In this document: in pieces, positions 44,264 to 55,539 of the stretch
How positions within the stretch are numbered: the first letter of the stretch is position 1
How the letters are laid out: each line of letters starts with the position of its first letter
Assembly (NCBI GenBank): GCA_917880885.1
Contig: OU862933.1
Span: 11,273,679 to 11,337,678 of the forward strand
Length of the DNA: 64,000 nucleotides
Reading direction: 5' to 3'
DNA from: Limnephilus marmoratus
Lineage: Eukaryota; Arthropoda; Insecta; Trichoptera; Limnephilidae
The notes under the pieces: model-generated
What the model was told of the DNA's origin: nothing
What the model saw: the letters and a program-made list of their open reading frames with translations, nothing else
Databases searched by the model: none
Program-made: the position numbers and the translations under genes

Positions 44264-44982
44264 AAGAGCGTTTAACCAGCCAGCGGACGAAAATCCACAT
44301 TTCGTCGAAAGTTGTTCTTCCGATCGTGCAGGGCGGTTACAATGAGAAAGATTAATTATTCTCCGTACCAGCTTTTTTAAATTATAACTCAATATCGGAT
44401 TTATTTCAATCCAAATTAGCTTTAATTTATACCTTCATCCAAAAATGCTGAAAGGCGTGATGATAAAACTATTAAAATAGTGTACTTTTTGTAGTTATTT
44501 TTTGATTATAAGTATTTATCATTTTTCAATAATGTCTAAATTTAATAAGAATGTTAAAAAAATCTGAAATATATTAGTTTGTAAGTACGCAAATAAATAC
44601 ACAAATGGACCAATTTTCGTCAAGAAACACATGTACGTACATATTTTTTAATGATTTTATTGAAACTAAAATTAAAATTCTAATTCATAACTCTGCTAGA
44701 TAATGTATTGATTTATTTTACTGCATGATTACATTATTTGAAATGGGTGTGGTATAATACAAAAACTTTTTTGAAAATTTAACAAATCTGCCAACGACCT
44801 ATGGAATAACCTTATTATACTAAAAATTAAAAAAAAAATCAAAAAATTTATTACATACGAATGCTAGATAAAAGAACAATCTTTCGAAATCCATTTATAA
44901 TTTTTTGTGTAAAAGAGTCAATACGTCTAAAAACTATTTTGAAAATGACTTATTTCCGGCTTTCTCTGGTAATGCCCTCTTA
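44264..44982 (+). repeat. R1 copy 3
   Basis: It is full length, AAGAGCGTTTAACCAGCCAG to AATGCCCTCTT. Confidence 0.87.
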
Positions 44983-45368
44983 AACATTAACAATTTTAGA
45001 GGCAATCAGAAATTCGCCTTTCGAATAACGCCGTTAGTAAAGTAGAAAAATTACGACATGTGTCTAAATTGAAAACAAAAGAAATACTCATTCCAAACAT
45101 AGAATTATTAATTAATTAGTTAGTTAATAGTAGCCTTACCACAGAAAAAAAGTATTAATTTAGAATTACGGAAATGTTATCTTGATCGCTACAAACTTTA
45201 CTAAGTAAACAGGTCTGCCATCTTGGGAATCATACAAAATATTAGTAAGTGTTTGTTTCCGAGTTACCTGCCTGTCAATTGAGTTTGGTTCTGAAAAAAA
45301 TGTCACTAAACGAAACTCAAATAAAACACGAAAAAAATCTCTAAGGGCCTATTATCAACTGGTTTTTA

Positions 45369-46102
45369 CAGGGGTGACATTACAGGGGTGCCGGAGTTGC
45401 AGGTTTGTCAAGGCCTTAGCGGCGGATGCGTCTGCCCACCTTCTACGTGGCGGGCTGGATCGAGAGATACTGGTTGAGGAAGACTCTCTACTTTGGACTC
45501 TCTCGACTCATCGCCTTGCATCGCAGTGGGAAGGGTGGATTCATACGTCCGTCACTTCTGGACAAATTATCACCCAGATTCCTACCCATTTCTCATACCC
45601 TCTCCTTCCCAGATCTTCCAATTCTTCTTTTCCTACAAATGACGGCCGGCGTAGTCTAGCGGTAAGACCCTAACTCGTAATCCGAAGGTCGCGGGTTCGA
45701 ATCCCGGCGTGGGCAAATAAATTTTATTTGATTAATTTGTTATTTCACAATGGAAGAGTGGAAGTCACTCTCAGTATCGCCCTGGTGTAAGACCACCATC
45801 CAGAATTGAAACGTTGCTTGAAATGGCTTTAGCCGTGTTTGGTGACGAGATCTGAATAGCCAGGTACTTCCCCACCTTCCTCTTCCCCATCTCCTTCCCC
45901 TCCCCATTACCTTCAGACTCACAACATACCCCAATTGGGGATGCCATAGTCTCACTGGATCCAGACGGGAGCAACTGAGACTCTTGTGAGGTATTCATAT
46001 ATAAAAAAAAAGAAAAAATAATATATACCCCCGACACAGCATCTCACAGATAACACAAGCCCCGAGGGATTTTCCTTCTTCGAGGCACCATTGAAATAAA
46101 AA
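45369..46102 (+). mobile_element. SINE-C split by SINE-A
   Basis: The body is 45369-45640 and the 3' tail resumes at 46029 (CCCGACACAGCATCTCACAG, then the CCCGAGGGATTTTCC hairpin region). SINE-A occupies the gap. Confidence 0.85.
45641..46026 (+). mobile_element. SINE-A inserted in SINE-C
   Basis: The head is GACGGCCGGCGTAGTCTAGC with B box GGGTTCGAATCCCGGC, a perfect Pol III B-box match. There is an internal deletion before GTGGAAGTCACTCTC. The A-rich tail is about 46000-46020. Confidence 0.88.
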
Positions 46103-46408
46103 ATATTTTGTCAAAAACAGTATTTCATAATCATATATTACATCTACATTACGTACAATTGTTATGTTAAAAAAATGCTGTTTAAATTACATAGCCTTAA
46201 GATCCATTTTTAAAACATTCTGATTTTAACAGGACGAACGTAGAAACCCCATCAATGATTCAGGTGCAAATAACTAGTATTGGCCGCGCGAAAGATAACT
46301 CGGCTTTGCTCGCATGTATCTACCAGAAAATTTGATGCGTTCACAAAATAAATTCTTGCTGCAGCAAGATTTTTTTTATAAAGAACATTTTAATTTGTGA
46401 TTAGTTTA

Positions 46409-46544
46409 AAGAGAGCCGTTAACCAGCGGCCGAGAATTTAAATTTCGTCAAAAGATGATATTGCAATCGTACCCTTGCAACCGTACAGAGCGGTTCCGAT
46501 GAGAAAGATTAATTATTCTCCATATCACAATTATAATACAATTT
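46409..46544 (+). repeat. R1 copy, truncated
   Basis: It holds the first about 135 bp of a diverged R1, then runs into SINE-C. Confidence 0.75.
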
Positions 46545-46853
46545 GGGAGACGAGAATGGGTACCGCCGCCCCGGAAATCTTTACACCTCTGCCATAGGTC
46601 ACCCCAAGTGGTTCGCTACGTTTGGTGATTTAGCAGGGGTGACCGGGTTCATGGGGTGAGGTCTGTCTAGGTCTTGGAGGCGGATGACCAGGTCACACTC
46701 ATCCCTAAATTCCTACCCATCCCTTAAACGATTTTCCTCTCCCAGAACTCTCCTCTCCCTCCTTTTCCTCATTTCCTCATCCTCAAAGGTTACATAGGCT
46801 CTGAGGGAAATTATTTACCTCAGGGTCTCCTGTGTGGAGCTCATGTAAAAAAT
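46545..46853 (+). mobile_element. SINE-C with internal deletion
   Basis: Head and tail (TAGGCTCTGAGGGAAATTAT and the TCCTGTGTGGAGCTCATG end) are intact; a central block after GGAGGCGGATG is missing. Confidence 0.82.
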
Positions 46854-47075
46854 ATATATATCAGCATTTTAACACAATAACACAACATTGATTTTATTTT
46901 GTCAAAGAATTTTCTTTGACGAAATAAAATCGATGGTGGCGCAAGGCGGCGCAAAAAGGTGGCGCAAAATTAATCACCCTGTCAGAAGATGTTATAATTT
47001 TTGCAAATGGCATCGTACGTCAATCATATTTGACATTTGTGAACTAGACAGCTGCAGAATACAAACAGACAAGCA

Positions 47076-47338
47076 ATGGAGCGCTATACTGCGCAAGAGC
47101 GTGGAATAATTGTGTCGATTTAAGCTTTAACGCTTTTAGCGTTTTTGTCTCGAAAGTCACCATGAGTGACGAGGCGCATTTCCACTTAAACGGTTTCGCT
47201 AATAAGCATAATATTCGTTTCTGGGGCACTGAAAATCCGCGTGTGATACACGAAAAGCCATTATATCCACTCAAAGCCACTGTGTGGTGCGGCGTTGACG
47301 CGGGAGGAGTGATCGGTATATCGGTATATTACGCATAC
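47076..47338 (+). pseudogene. Internally deleted Tc1/mariner transposase
   Basis: The N-terminus MERYTAQERGIIVSI ends at a stop. About 45 bp later the first catalytic region MSDEAHFHLNGFANKHNIRF follows, then WGTENPRV and TVWCGVDAGGVIG. The DNA-binding domain between them is deleted, as is everything after. A TCACCCTG motif near 46976 may be a terminal remnant. The GCTTTAACGCTTTTAGCG junction sequence is repeat-like. Confidence 0.75.
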
Positions 47339-47529
47339 TAATAAGAGCCAAGTAATTTCTCATCTCTTCTCTATTTCGTGGTCGTTACGACAATAACCGC
47401 GATACGCAAAACTACATAAAAACTGTCATTGTTAACAACTCGTCTTAAGCACGTCGTTTGAATGCAAAATGGACGCCGCCGCTACCGAACCCCATCTAGC
47501 GGCGTATTATTGAATTGAATATTCAGTAC

Positions 47530-48660
47530 CTCCCTACATGGGAAAGTTATATTACAGATAATATGGGCTAGCAGGGGCGGATTTAGCTCTGGGAATTCTC
47601 GATGGGCATACGTCATAATTTACTGAAATATCAAAAAAATAATTATACGACTAGTGTATGCTCTTTATTTCTGAACCCAGAGAAGGTGGGTTCTAAACCC
47701 GACGAGAGAAAATAAACATTAAATTTTAATTAATATGGGGTTATCACGTGGAACGTAAATCGGCTTAAGTATTGTAAGTTAGAATTTTGAATCGGAACGT
47801 TGCTATTTTAAATGAGAATATTGTTATGTAAATTTAAGCAGGTAAAGGCAGAGCAATGTTGATCCATCTCAGGTTAGCGGGAAAAATTGTAGGGTTCATC
47901 TCAAATGAAAGATTTCGTCAGAGATAAATTCTTATTTAAAGTAAAATAAACAAACACGTGTAAATACCTTATGCTACTCGGTGAAAACGGTAACAGGTGA
48001 GAGAAAGAGAGCTGGACTAAATTCTGAAAGAACGTCTTGGACATCTTCCCATCCGTGGCCAGGATTCCGGACATACGGGCTTCTTCTTTAGGAAACCCTC
48101 GAGCATCCAGGTGGGGAGGCTCTTCCGCAACCGCGTAAAGAAGCCTCAAACCGAGAATTCTCATCCCCAAACAGCACGCGCGCCTTGACGTCTCAGACCT
48201 CAGACAGGATGGTGGAGCATAGTAAATCACACTTTCCAGCCACATCCGAAGACCTCCGCAACCAGACAGTCTTCGCTGAAACCCGTATCGGGACAAATCC
48301 AAATGTAAAAGTCACATTGACTTCGGTATCCGGACCACCATAACCGGCACATTTCCATTAATGCCTCCGTATCTCAAATGTGAGACCAATGAACACGGAC
48401 AAATCACTGGCATAATAACTTGATGCTACTGCATCGCCTTCGTCAATAACACTCCCTTTCGTCAATTAAAAAATAAGGCAGGCCCCGTAAAAACATGAAC
48501 CAAAAAATAAAAAGATGTCCCGTCAGGGAACCAAAATTTACGTCCGCCGCCATCTTTCCGGCGCGAGCTACCAACTTCACCATCGACAGGTTTAAACTAA
48601 ATAATAAAAATAAATTAAACTAAACAGTACCTTCTCGCGTAGTTAAACTCACAAAAATTA
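47530..48660. other. Mixed-composition sequence, possible LTR or 5' UTR remnant
   Basis: A GC-richer block at 48000-48330 has a 133-codon minus frame with no domain I recognise. On the minus strand near 48559-48541 there is AAGATGGCGGCGGACG, a YY1-like site around an ATG, followed by TTCCCTGACGGGACAT. Confidence 0.35.
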
Positions 48661-48672
48661 ATACGTTACAAT

Positions 48673-49057
48673 ATGGAGCAAGAGCCCCAATTGCACCCAA
48701 CCGCGTGTAGCCAGTGAGACTACGGCATCCCCAATTAGGATGTGTTATGAGGAAGAAGGTAGAGGGAAGGAGAAAGAGATTGCGAAGAAGTAGCTGGGGA
48801 AATACGTGGCTGTTCAGATCTGGTCACATAAATACAGCTAAAAGCCATTTCAAGCAATGTTTCAATTCTGAATGGTGGTCTTAGAATAGAGCAATACTTT
48901 GGGAAATGCTGCAGATATACTTAAAGTTAATTTAAATGACTAAATTATGAAGTAACACAATCAATCAAACAAATTTTACTTGTGCTCGCCGGGGGTTGAG
49001 TCCTCGACCTTCAGATTGCTAGTCGAGAGCCCTATACATCGACCACGGAAGCAGTCG
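48673..49057 (-). mobile_element. SINE-A, diverged minus-strand copy
   Basis: On the minus strand the head is GACTGCTTCCGTGGTCGATG with a weak B box, followed by the body and the CAATTGGGGCTCTTGCT-like end. Confidence 0.82.
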
Positions 49058-49330
49058 AAATGATTATAGCTATATTAAGTGACCAGATTTCATTATAATT
49101 TTTACAGTCCATGCGTATTCCCATTGGTTTTCCGGCAATTGTACTGTCTTACAAAAACAAAAAAGATACATTTTCCCTCGGAGGTAAGCAAAGAAGATCG
49201 AAACCCACAAACCTACCATGAAATTCACCCCTCGCTTCATCCACAATCATTAATTTCATCTCACTTATCTCACAAGTTATTTTTTGAAATTTTATTCACT
49301 TGATGTTTCCTCTTCGATCTCCAAGTGCCC

Positions 49331-49535
49331 GATCTCCAAGTGGTTCGCTACGTTTGGTGACTTAGCAGGGTTGCCTGGGCTCACGGGGTGAGGTTTGTCC
49401 AGGTCTAGGCGGCGGATGCGTCTGCTGCATGGCAGGCCGGATCCGGAGAGAGTGGTTGAGGGAGTCCCTTTGACTTCTCCGGCCTTACGCCTTGCACCAC
49501 TGGAGGGATGGACTAATACGTCCACAGCATCCGAA
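49331..49535 (+). mobile_element. SINE-C, partial copy
   Basis: It holds the central body (TGGTTCGCTACGTTTGGTGA to the GGAGGGATGGACTAATACGT segment) without the tail. Confidence 0.82.
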
Positions 49536-49784
49536 AATGTACCTCATACCAACTCATCCTGATGTCGTGTCCTACCCAACACTACTTCAATGAACAAATA
49601 ATGTAGCCTCACTGAATTGTTACTCCGTCTCTGTGTGTTAATGTTATTCGAATCACGTTACAACTTCACGCTATTTATTACAATAGTTGGCTGGCTTCTT
49701 AGTTCCTTGTACAATCAGATTCTGTTATTTTGCCTAATTAGGGGAATATTAAACAGTGTACCTACAACCTACATGCCCACCGTT

Positions 49785-50343
49785 CATTAATGATCTAGGT
49801 CTTAATTACTGTCATGTTTTCATTTTTCATTAATGATCTAGGTCTTAATTACTGTCATGTTTTCATTTTTCATTAATGATCTAGGTCTTAATTACTGTCA
49901 TGTTTTCATTTTTCATTAATGATCTAGGTCTTAATTACTGTCATGTTTTCATTTTTCATTAATGATCTAGGTCTTAATAACTGTCATGTTTTCATTTTTC
50001 ATTAATGATCTAGGTCTTAATTACTGTCATGTTTTCATTTTTCATTAATGATCTAGGTCTTAATTACTGTCATGTTTTCATTTTTCATTAATGATCTAGG
50101 TCTTAATTACTGTCATGTTTTCATTTTTCATTAATGATCTAGGTCTTAATTACTGTCATGTTTTCATTTTTCATTAATGATCTAGGTCTTAATTACTGTC
50201 ATGTTTTCATTTTTCATTAATGATCTAGGTCTTAATTACTGTCATGTTTTCATTTTTCATTAATGATCTAGGTCTTAATTACTGTCATGTTTTCATTTTT
50301 CATTAATGATCTAGGTCTTAATAACTGTCGTGTTTTCATTTCG
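49785..50343 (+). repeat. 43 bp minisatellite, 13 units
   Basis: Units begin CATTAATGATCTAGGTCTTA and end ATGTTTTCATTTTT. Thirteen head-to-tail copies start every 43 bp from 49785 to 50301. Only isolated changes are seen (ATAACTG in units 5 and 13; GTCGTG in unit 13). Such homogeneity suggests recent expansion. Confidence 0.97.
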
Positions 50344-50578
50344 TACTTACATTGAAAACATAATAATATATTCTTGAAACTTTTCTAGTTAAGAGTAACG
50401 AGACTTAACGGTCACTTTCTACAACAAATGTAAAACAGTGGGCACCTATTTTTTTTCTAATTTAAACTAGGAATAATTATTATGTTTCGCAAATCTATTA
50501 CAAAACGGTGTACAGCATGATAAAATGTCAATAAATAATGGGAATAATGATTTTATTTATTTCTTTTATATATTAAAT

Positions 50579-51770
50579 AACCAGCGAGTTCCCGGCATGC
50601 GTTGCTATGCCACTAATAAAGAAATTGTTTCAATTGTTTCCACTAATAAGAACAATCAATCAATTTTGGTGACTAACATAGGTACCTATTTTAAATATCC
50701 ATAATTCTTGATTCGATTCAAAGTATGAGGCAGTACTTCAAATAAATCCGTTAATTTAAAGATGTTCGAAAATAGAATTTTGATTTAAGAGGTCATTACC
50801 AGAGAAAACCGAAAATACGTCATTTTCAAAAAAGGTTTTAGACGTATTGACTCTTTTCCACAAAAAATTATAAATGGATTTCGAAAGATTGTTCTTTTAT
50901 CTAGCATTCGTAGGTAATAAATTTTGGGAATTTTTTTAAATTTCTATTATAATATGATTATTCCATAGGTCGTTGGCAGATTTGTTAAATTTTCAAAAAA
51001 GTTTTTGAATTATACCACACCCATTTCAAATAATATAATCATGCAGTAAAATAAATCGATACATTATCTAGCAAACGTATATATTAGAATTTTAATTTTA
51101 GTTTCAATAAAATCATTAAAAAATATGTACGTACATGTGTTTCTTGACGAAAATTGGTCCATTTGTGTATTTATTTGCGCACTTACAAACTAATATATTT
51201 CAGATTTTTTTAACATTCTTATTAAATTTAGACATTATTGAAAAATGATAAATACTTATAATCAAAAAATAACTACAAAAAGTACACTATTTTAATAGTT
51301 TTATCATCACGCCTTTCAGCATTTTTGGATGAAGGTATAAATTAAAGTTAATTTGGATTGAAATAAATTCGATATTGAGTTATAATTTTAAAAAGCTGGT
51401 ACGGAGAATAATTAATCTTTCTCATTGTAACCGCCCTGCACGATCGGAAGAACAACTTTCGACGAAATGTGGATTTTCGTCCGCTGGCTGGTTAAACGCT
51501 CTTAACAATCATTGTTTTGCAACATGTCATTCTCAAGTTTTGACATTTTTGACAGCTATGCCAGGGTTTTTGTAATGATTAAAAAATTTTCGGATGTATT
51601 GTCATGTGGTTGTAATAATACAGAAACCTTCGCGGGGGCTTAAAGAAGGTATTTTGAAAGTTTCAAACATTTCCTACGCTTAATATAGCAACGCATAGCG
51701 GACATACATAGGTACATACATACAAACATTTTTAGATTTATATGTATATATAGAAGATAATAGATAATAA
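50579..51770 (+). repeat. CCAGCGAGTTCCCGG-end repeat split by R1
   Basis: The left end is at 50579-50640 and the right end (AGCAACGCATAGCGGACATA, then TATAGAAGATA) at 51680-51760. R1 occupies 50787-51503. Confidence 0.55.
50787..51503 (-). repeat. R1 copy 4, minus strand
   Basis: It is full length in reverse, bounded by TTTAAGAGG at left and CGCTCTTAAC at right. Confidence 0.87.
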
Positions 51771-51774
51771 TAAT

Positions 51775-52100
51775 ATTATTTAATTTATAAAAAACAGCTC
51801 ATTTTGTAAACAAGTTCTGCTACGTAATTTATTATTATGCGTGATAGCTATTTCTCCTTCTGAAGGCATTATCAAACTGTGGTTTGGCCACTTACAGACG
51901 ATATTTTTTATTTTATTTCTAGAGAGGTAATTATGAAAAAAACTTTTTGCTTTTATTTTTAATACCTGTGCCCTTATTGATTTCAGAGTAAAATGTTAGA
52001 AATTATTAAAGGTTATTTCTCTTTTAAAGTTTATCCAATTACTGTATTGTTTAAATTTGCAAATCAATAGAGTACTTTTATGGTCTCTAATATTTGAATT
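51775..52100. other. AT-rich sequence, nothing recognised
   Basis: No supported feature is visible. Confidence 0.45.
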
Positions 52101-52105
52101 GGCAT

Positions 52106-52762
52106 AAGGGCTTTTAACCAGCCAGCGGCTGAGAATCCAAATTTCGTTGAATGAAGTTCTTACGATCGTACAGGGCGGTTCCAATGAGAAAGATTAATTA
52201 TTCTCTGTACCAACTTTTTAAAATTATAACCCAATATCGAAATTTGCTTTAATTTATACCTACATCTAAAAATGCTGAAAGGCGTGATGATAAAACTATT
52301 AAAATTATGTACCTTTTGTAAATATTTTTGGATCATAAGTATTTATAATTTTTTAAGAATGTTTAAGTAAGATAAGAAAGTACAAAAAAAAATAAATATA
52401 TTATTTTGTAAGATCGTAAATAAATAAATAAACTGAAGTACAAACTGTTCACAAAGTACGTGTTTTTTTAACGATTATATTTAAACTAAAATTATAATTC
52501 TGGAACATTGCTTTCCCAGATAATTTATTGATTTATTTTACTGCATGATTATATGATTTGATACGTGTGTTGTATAATACAAACTTTTGTTTGAAAATTT
52601 AACAAATCGGTATAACCTTGTTATGCTAAAAATGAATACATTTTCTCATAATTCAAAACATAACTAGATAAAAAAACATTTTTTTTGCGGAAAAGAGTCA
52701 ATATGGCTAAAATTTTATTTAAAAATGAAATATTTTCGGATTTGTCTGGTTATTCCCTCTTA
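52106..52762 (+). repeat. R1 copy 5, diverged
   Basis: It has the R1 head (TTAACCAGCCAGCGGCTGAG) and end (TTCCCTCTTAAACAT) with many small deletions. Confidence 0.8.
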
Positions 52763-53033
52763 AACATATCGAAGAGTGGGGAGCGAATTATATTTTATGT
52801 TCATTTATCAAGCCGGTTTTTGGTTATTAGAAGTTTTGTTAATTTCCAAAGGCTCTAAAAGGTTGAGTTTTGTATGTATAATAGAGTTGACTTTTTATTA
52901 TCACTAAGTGAGTAATTTTTATTTAGAAGATGTTTTGAAAATTGTGACAGTATTTTATTATTATTTTTAAACGATCGCACATGTTCTTTGAAACTAGTAT
53001 TAAAGGTAAAGGACCGGCAAGTTTTTTCAATAT

Positions 53034-53450
53034 GACGACCTCCGTAGTCCAGTGGCTAAGACTCTTGACTCACATTCCAGAGGTCGCGGGTTCGAACCCG
53101 GCATGCGCAAATAAATTTTATTTGATTAATTTGTGTTATTTCACAATTAATTCATTTAAAATAATATATAGTATATTTGCGGCATGTTCCAGAGTGGAAG
53201 ATACTATTAGTATCGCCCTGGTGTAAGACCACCATTCAGAATTCAAACGTTGCTTGAAAATGGCTTTAGCCGTGTTTAGTGACTAGATCTGAATAGCCAG
53301 GTACTTCCCAACCTTCCTCTTCCCCACCTCCTTCCCCTCCCCACTACCTTCAGCCTCACAACATACCCCAATTGGGGATGCCATAGTCTCACTGGCTCCA
53401 GACGGGAGCAGTTGAGATTCTTGTGCGGTATTCACTGTAAAAAAAAAAAT
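53034..53450 (+). mobile_element. SINE-A, GACGACCTC subfamily
   Basis: Very close to the copy at 40579; B box GGGTTCGAACCCGGC and the palindrome CCCCAATTGGGG are intact. Confidence 0.9.
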
Positions 53451-53576
53451 ATATATATAAAGTATTTCATTCCTGACACTGAAGTTCATAATTTTTTTTT
53501 TTTTTTAGTTTTGATACTTTACTTCTCTCTTAAAAACTCAAAAAGCATTAAGTGGCGGACGTCTCTTAGAAACTCA

Positions 53577-53842
53577 AAAAGCGTAAGCGGCGGGATCGGG
53601 AGATACCGATTTCGGGAGACCGGTTTGGGAGACCCTCTGACCTCTCCCGCTTGTCTCTCGCGATACATCGTCTTGCACCGCAGTGGGAGGGATGGATTCA
53701 TATGTCCGTCACTCCTTGGGAAATTAACCTTCATACCATTTTTCTTCCCAAAACTTCCTCTCCTTCGTAAGAACACTCTTTGTCACAGCGTCCCCAATTA
53801 TTTTTATTCTAGGCCTCCTTGTGGGTAACGTAAAAAAAATGT
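53577..53842 (+). mobile_element. SINE-C, diverged 3' half
   Basis: It contains GTGGGAGGGATGGATTCATA, CCGTCACTCC, CAAAACTTCCTCTCCTTC and a CCTCCTTGTGGGTAACGTAAA end. Confidence 0.78.
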
Positions 53843-54083
53843 ATTGATTACCTTTGTGTTGCTTCACTAAAAAGTGTACATTGTTAACCTTGATTATAGA
53901 CTTAATCCGGTGACCCGACAGTTGATACCCCGACAATTGACCCCCGAAAATATAATTATTATAAAATTATAATTTTTGTGCATTATTACCAAATTCCAAA
54001 CCTAAAATAGGCTCAAAAATACGTTTAATAAAAAGTTGGTATGGATATCAAACGAATTAATTAACTGTGTCAATTGTAGATTA

Positions 54084-54255
54084 GGGAACGTACCCATACT
54101 ACGTGACCAACTTTTTGCAATTTTTAACCCCCCCCCCCCCCCCCCCCCGGTGACCAAAATCCTAAGCAACCTGCCGCTCATTTGTATGGAGCGTGACATT
54201 TTGAAGACCCCCCCCCCCCCCCCCTAAAAGTGTCACGTAGTATGAGTACGTTCCC
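54084..54255. mobile_element. PIF/Harbinger-type MITE with C-tracts
   Basis: The ends are GGGAACGTACCCATACTACG and inverted GGGAACGTACTCATACTACG, with TTA at left and TAA at right. Two long C-runs (about 20 and 14) lie inside. Confidence 0.88.
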
Positions 54256-54509
54256 TAAGTAGTTTTATTCTTGTTGCATTGGATTGAAAATATTTTTTAT
54301 ATTTTTGTTATTCGGCGGTACATCTTTTCTGCACATTCTTCCAGGGACACTTAGTTATGTTTTGTGTATGTAAGTTTTTAATGTTTTTTTTTTTTTTCGA
54401 TGGAAACTTCTTCTAAAAGGTTGTTACTTTGTGATGTCATTATTCATTTATTAAAAGAAAATTAACTTAGATTACATCACTTTATTTTTTTAATATTTTA
54501 TACTATCAA

Positions 54510-54540
54510 CATGTTTCGTGAACCATGTTCACTTCTTCAG
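54510..54540 (-). ncRNA. Hammerhead motif, inverted arm
   Basis: It is the reverse-complement copy of the motif at 55350-55400: CTGAAGA at 54534-54540 and GAAA at 54514-54517. Confidence 0.75.
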
Positions 54541-54721
54541 GAATAAAAGTATACTAAAGTTAAAAAATTAATTATAGATTACATATGGAGAGAAGAAATT
54601 GAAGGAGGGGGAAGGGTTGACAATGGTGGGAGTTTCGAAGAATTGGGGATTACCAAGCTATTAGAAGTAAAAGGCCGGTTAAGTGGGAAGATATTTAAAA
54701 CACAGATATTTAAAACAGATA

Positions 54722-55125
54722 TTTAAAACCCTATTTCTAAAGATAACAATAAACATTGGCGTAGAATTTTATTTGTCGACAACGATACGTCAAAAATTAT
54801 TAGTAAAAATATTCCCGGTACTATTCAACCAGCGTTTTACACAAATAACAAATTGAAGAAATATATACTCAACAATAAAGATAGCGATATTAAAACAAAA
54901 AAATCAGGGGTTTACAAACTCAATTGTAATGATTGTAGTTCGTTTTATATAGGTAGAACTTATAGAAACTTTGAGATTAGGGTTAAAGAGCACCTCAGAG
55001 CACTAAATGGCAATAGCGATTCTGAGTTCGCAGACCATTTATTAAAATATGATCATAGCTTTGACATAAATTCAGGTCTTCAAATATTACATACAGGATA
55101 TAAAACATCGCAAATCAATAATTAA
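54722..55125 (+). pseudogene. PLE GIY-YIG endonuclease domain, open frame
   Basis: The frame reads WRRILFVDND, a linker, then KSGVYKLNCNDCSSFYIGRT, then YRNFEIRVKEHLRAL and EFADHLLKYDHSF. GVYKL and FYIGRT form the two GIY-YIG strands, the cysteine pair CNDC lies between, and R and E of the following helix match expected catalytic residues. The frame is open for about 134 codons and ends in tandem stops. RT is absent, so this is a truncated copy. In PLEs this domain provides the nick that primes reverse transcription. Confidence 0.88.
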
Positions 55126-55349
55126 TAAGAAATTTTAGAAATAAGAAAAAATGTAAATTCCAAAGCTAACATAAGCAAAAAAAATTTGTTAACCCTGTTT
55201 TAAATATCTTCCTACTTAACCGGCCTTTTACTTCTAATAGCTTGGTAATCCCCAATTCTTCGAAACTCCCACCATTGTCAACCCTTCCCCCTCCTTCAAT
55301 TTCTTCTCTCCATATGTAATCTATAATTAATTTTTTAACTTTAGTATAC

Positions 55350-55400
55350 TTTTATTCCTGAAGAAGTGAACATGGTTCACGAAACATGTTGATAGTATAA
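55350..55400 (+). ncRNA. Hammerhead ribozyme motif of a PLE, best stem II
   Basis: CTGAAGA (55358-55364), extra A, stem II GTGAAC (55366-55371) with GTTCAC (55375-55380), GAAA (55381-55384), minimal stem III AC/GT and predicted cleavage after T55390. Stem I has TC/GA, an internal loop, then TATACT with AGTATA. Confidence 0.8.
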
Positions 55401-55539
55401 AATATAAAAAAATAAAGTGATGTAAACTAAGTTATTTTCTTTTAATAAATTTTAATATTTTCCCTAAACCGACTGCATATTGTATGTAAGTATGGCCGTA
55501 GGCCAACTGTCGGGGGATTAACTGTCATGGAATGGCTTA

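Larger units (their letters stand above)
54447..55449 (+). mobile_element. Penelope-like element with inverted terminal regions
   Basis: Arms of about 255 bp at 54447-54705 and 55195-55449 are near-perfect reverse complements. The plus orientation encodes the endonuclease between them. Each arm carries a hammerhead motif. Partial, inverted terminal repeats are known for PLE copies. Confidence 0.9.
53907..55530. mobile_element. GACAGTTGG-end DNA element with two nested insertions
   Basis: The left end is CCGGTGACCCGACAGTTG and the right end GGCCAACTGTCGGGGG (about 55500-55516). Interior blocks match the 23648 copy. A MITE (54084-54255) and a PLE pair (54447-55449) interrupt it; after the PLE the sequence resumes with ATTTTCCCTAAACCGACTGC. 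Confidence 0.75.

Noticed and set aside
49785..50343. CRISPR-like array
   Set aside because: Units are contiguous with no variable spacers, and the setting is eukaryotic; it is a minisatellite.
53700..54230. Poly-C-rich proline frames
   Set aside because: They are translations of the homopolymer runs inside a MITE.
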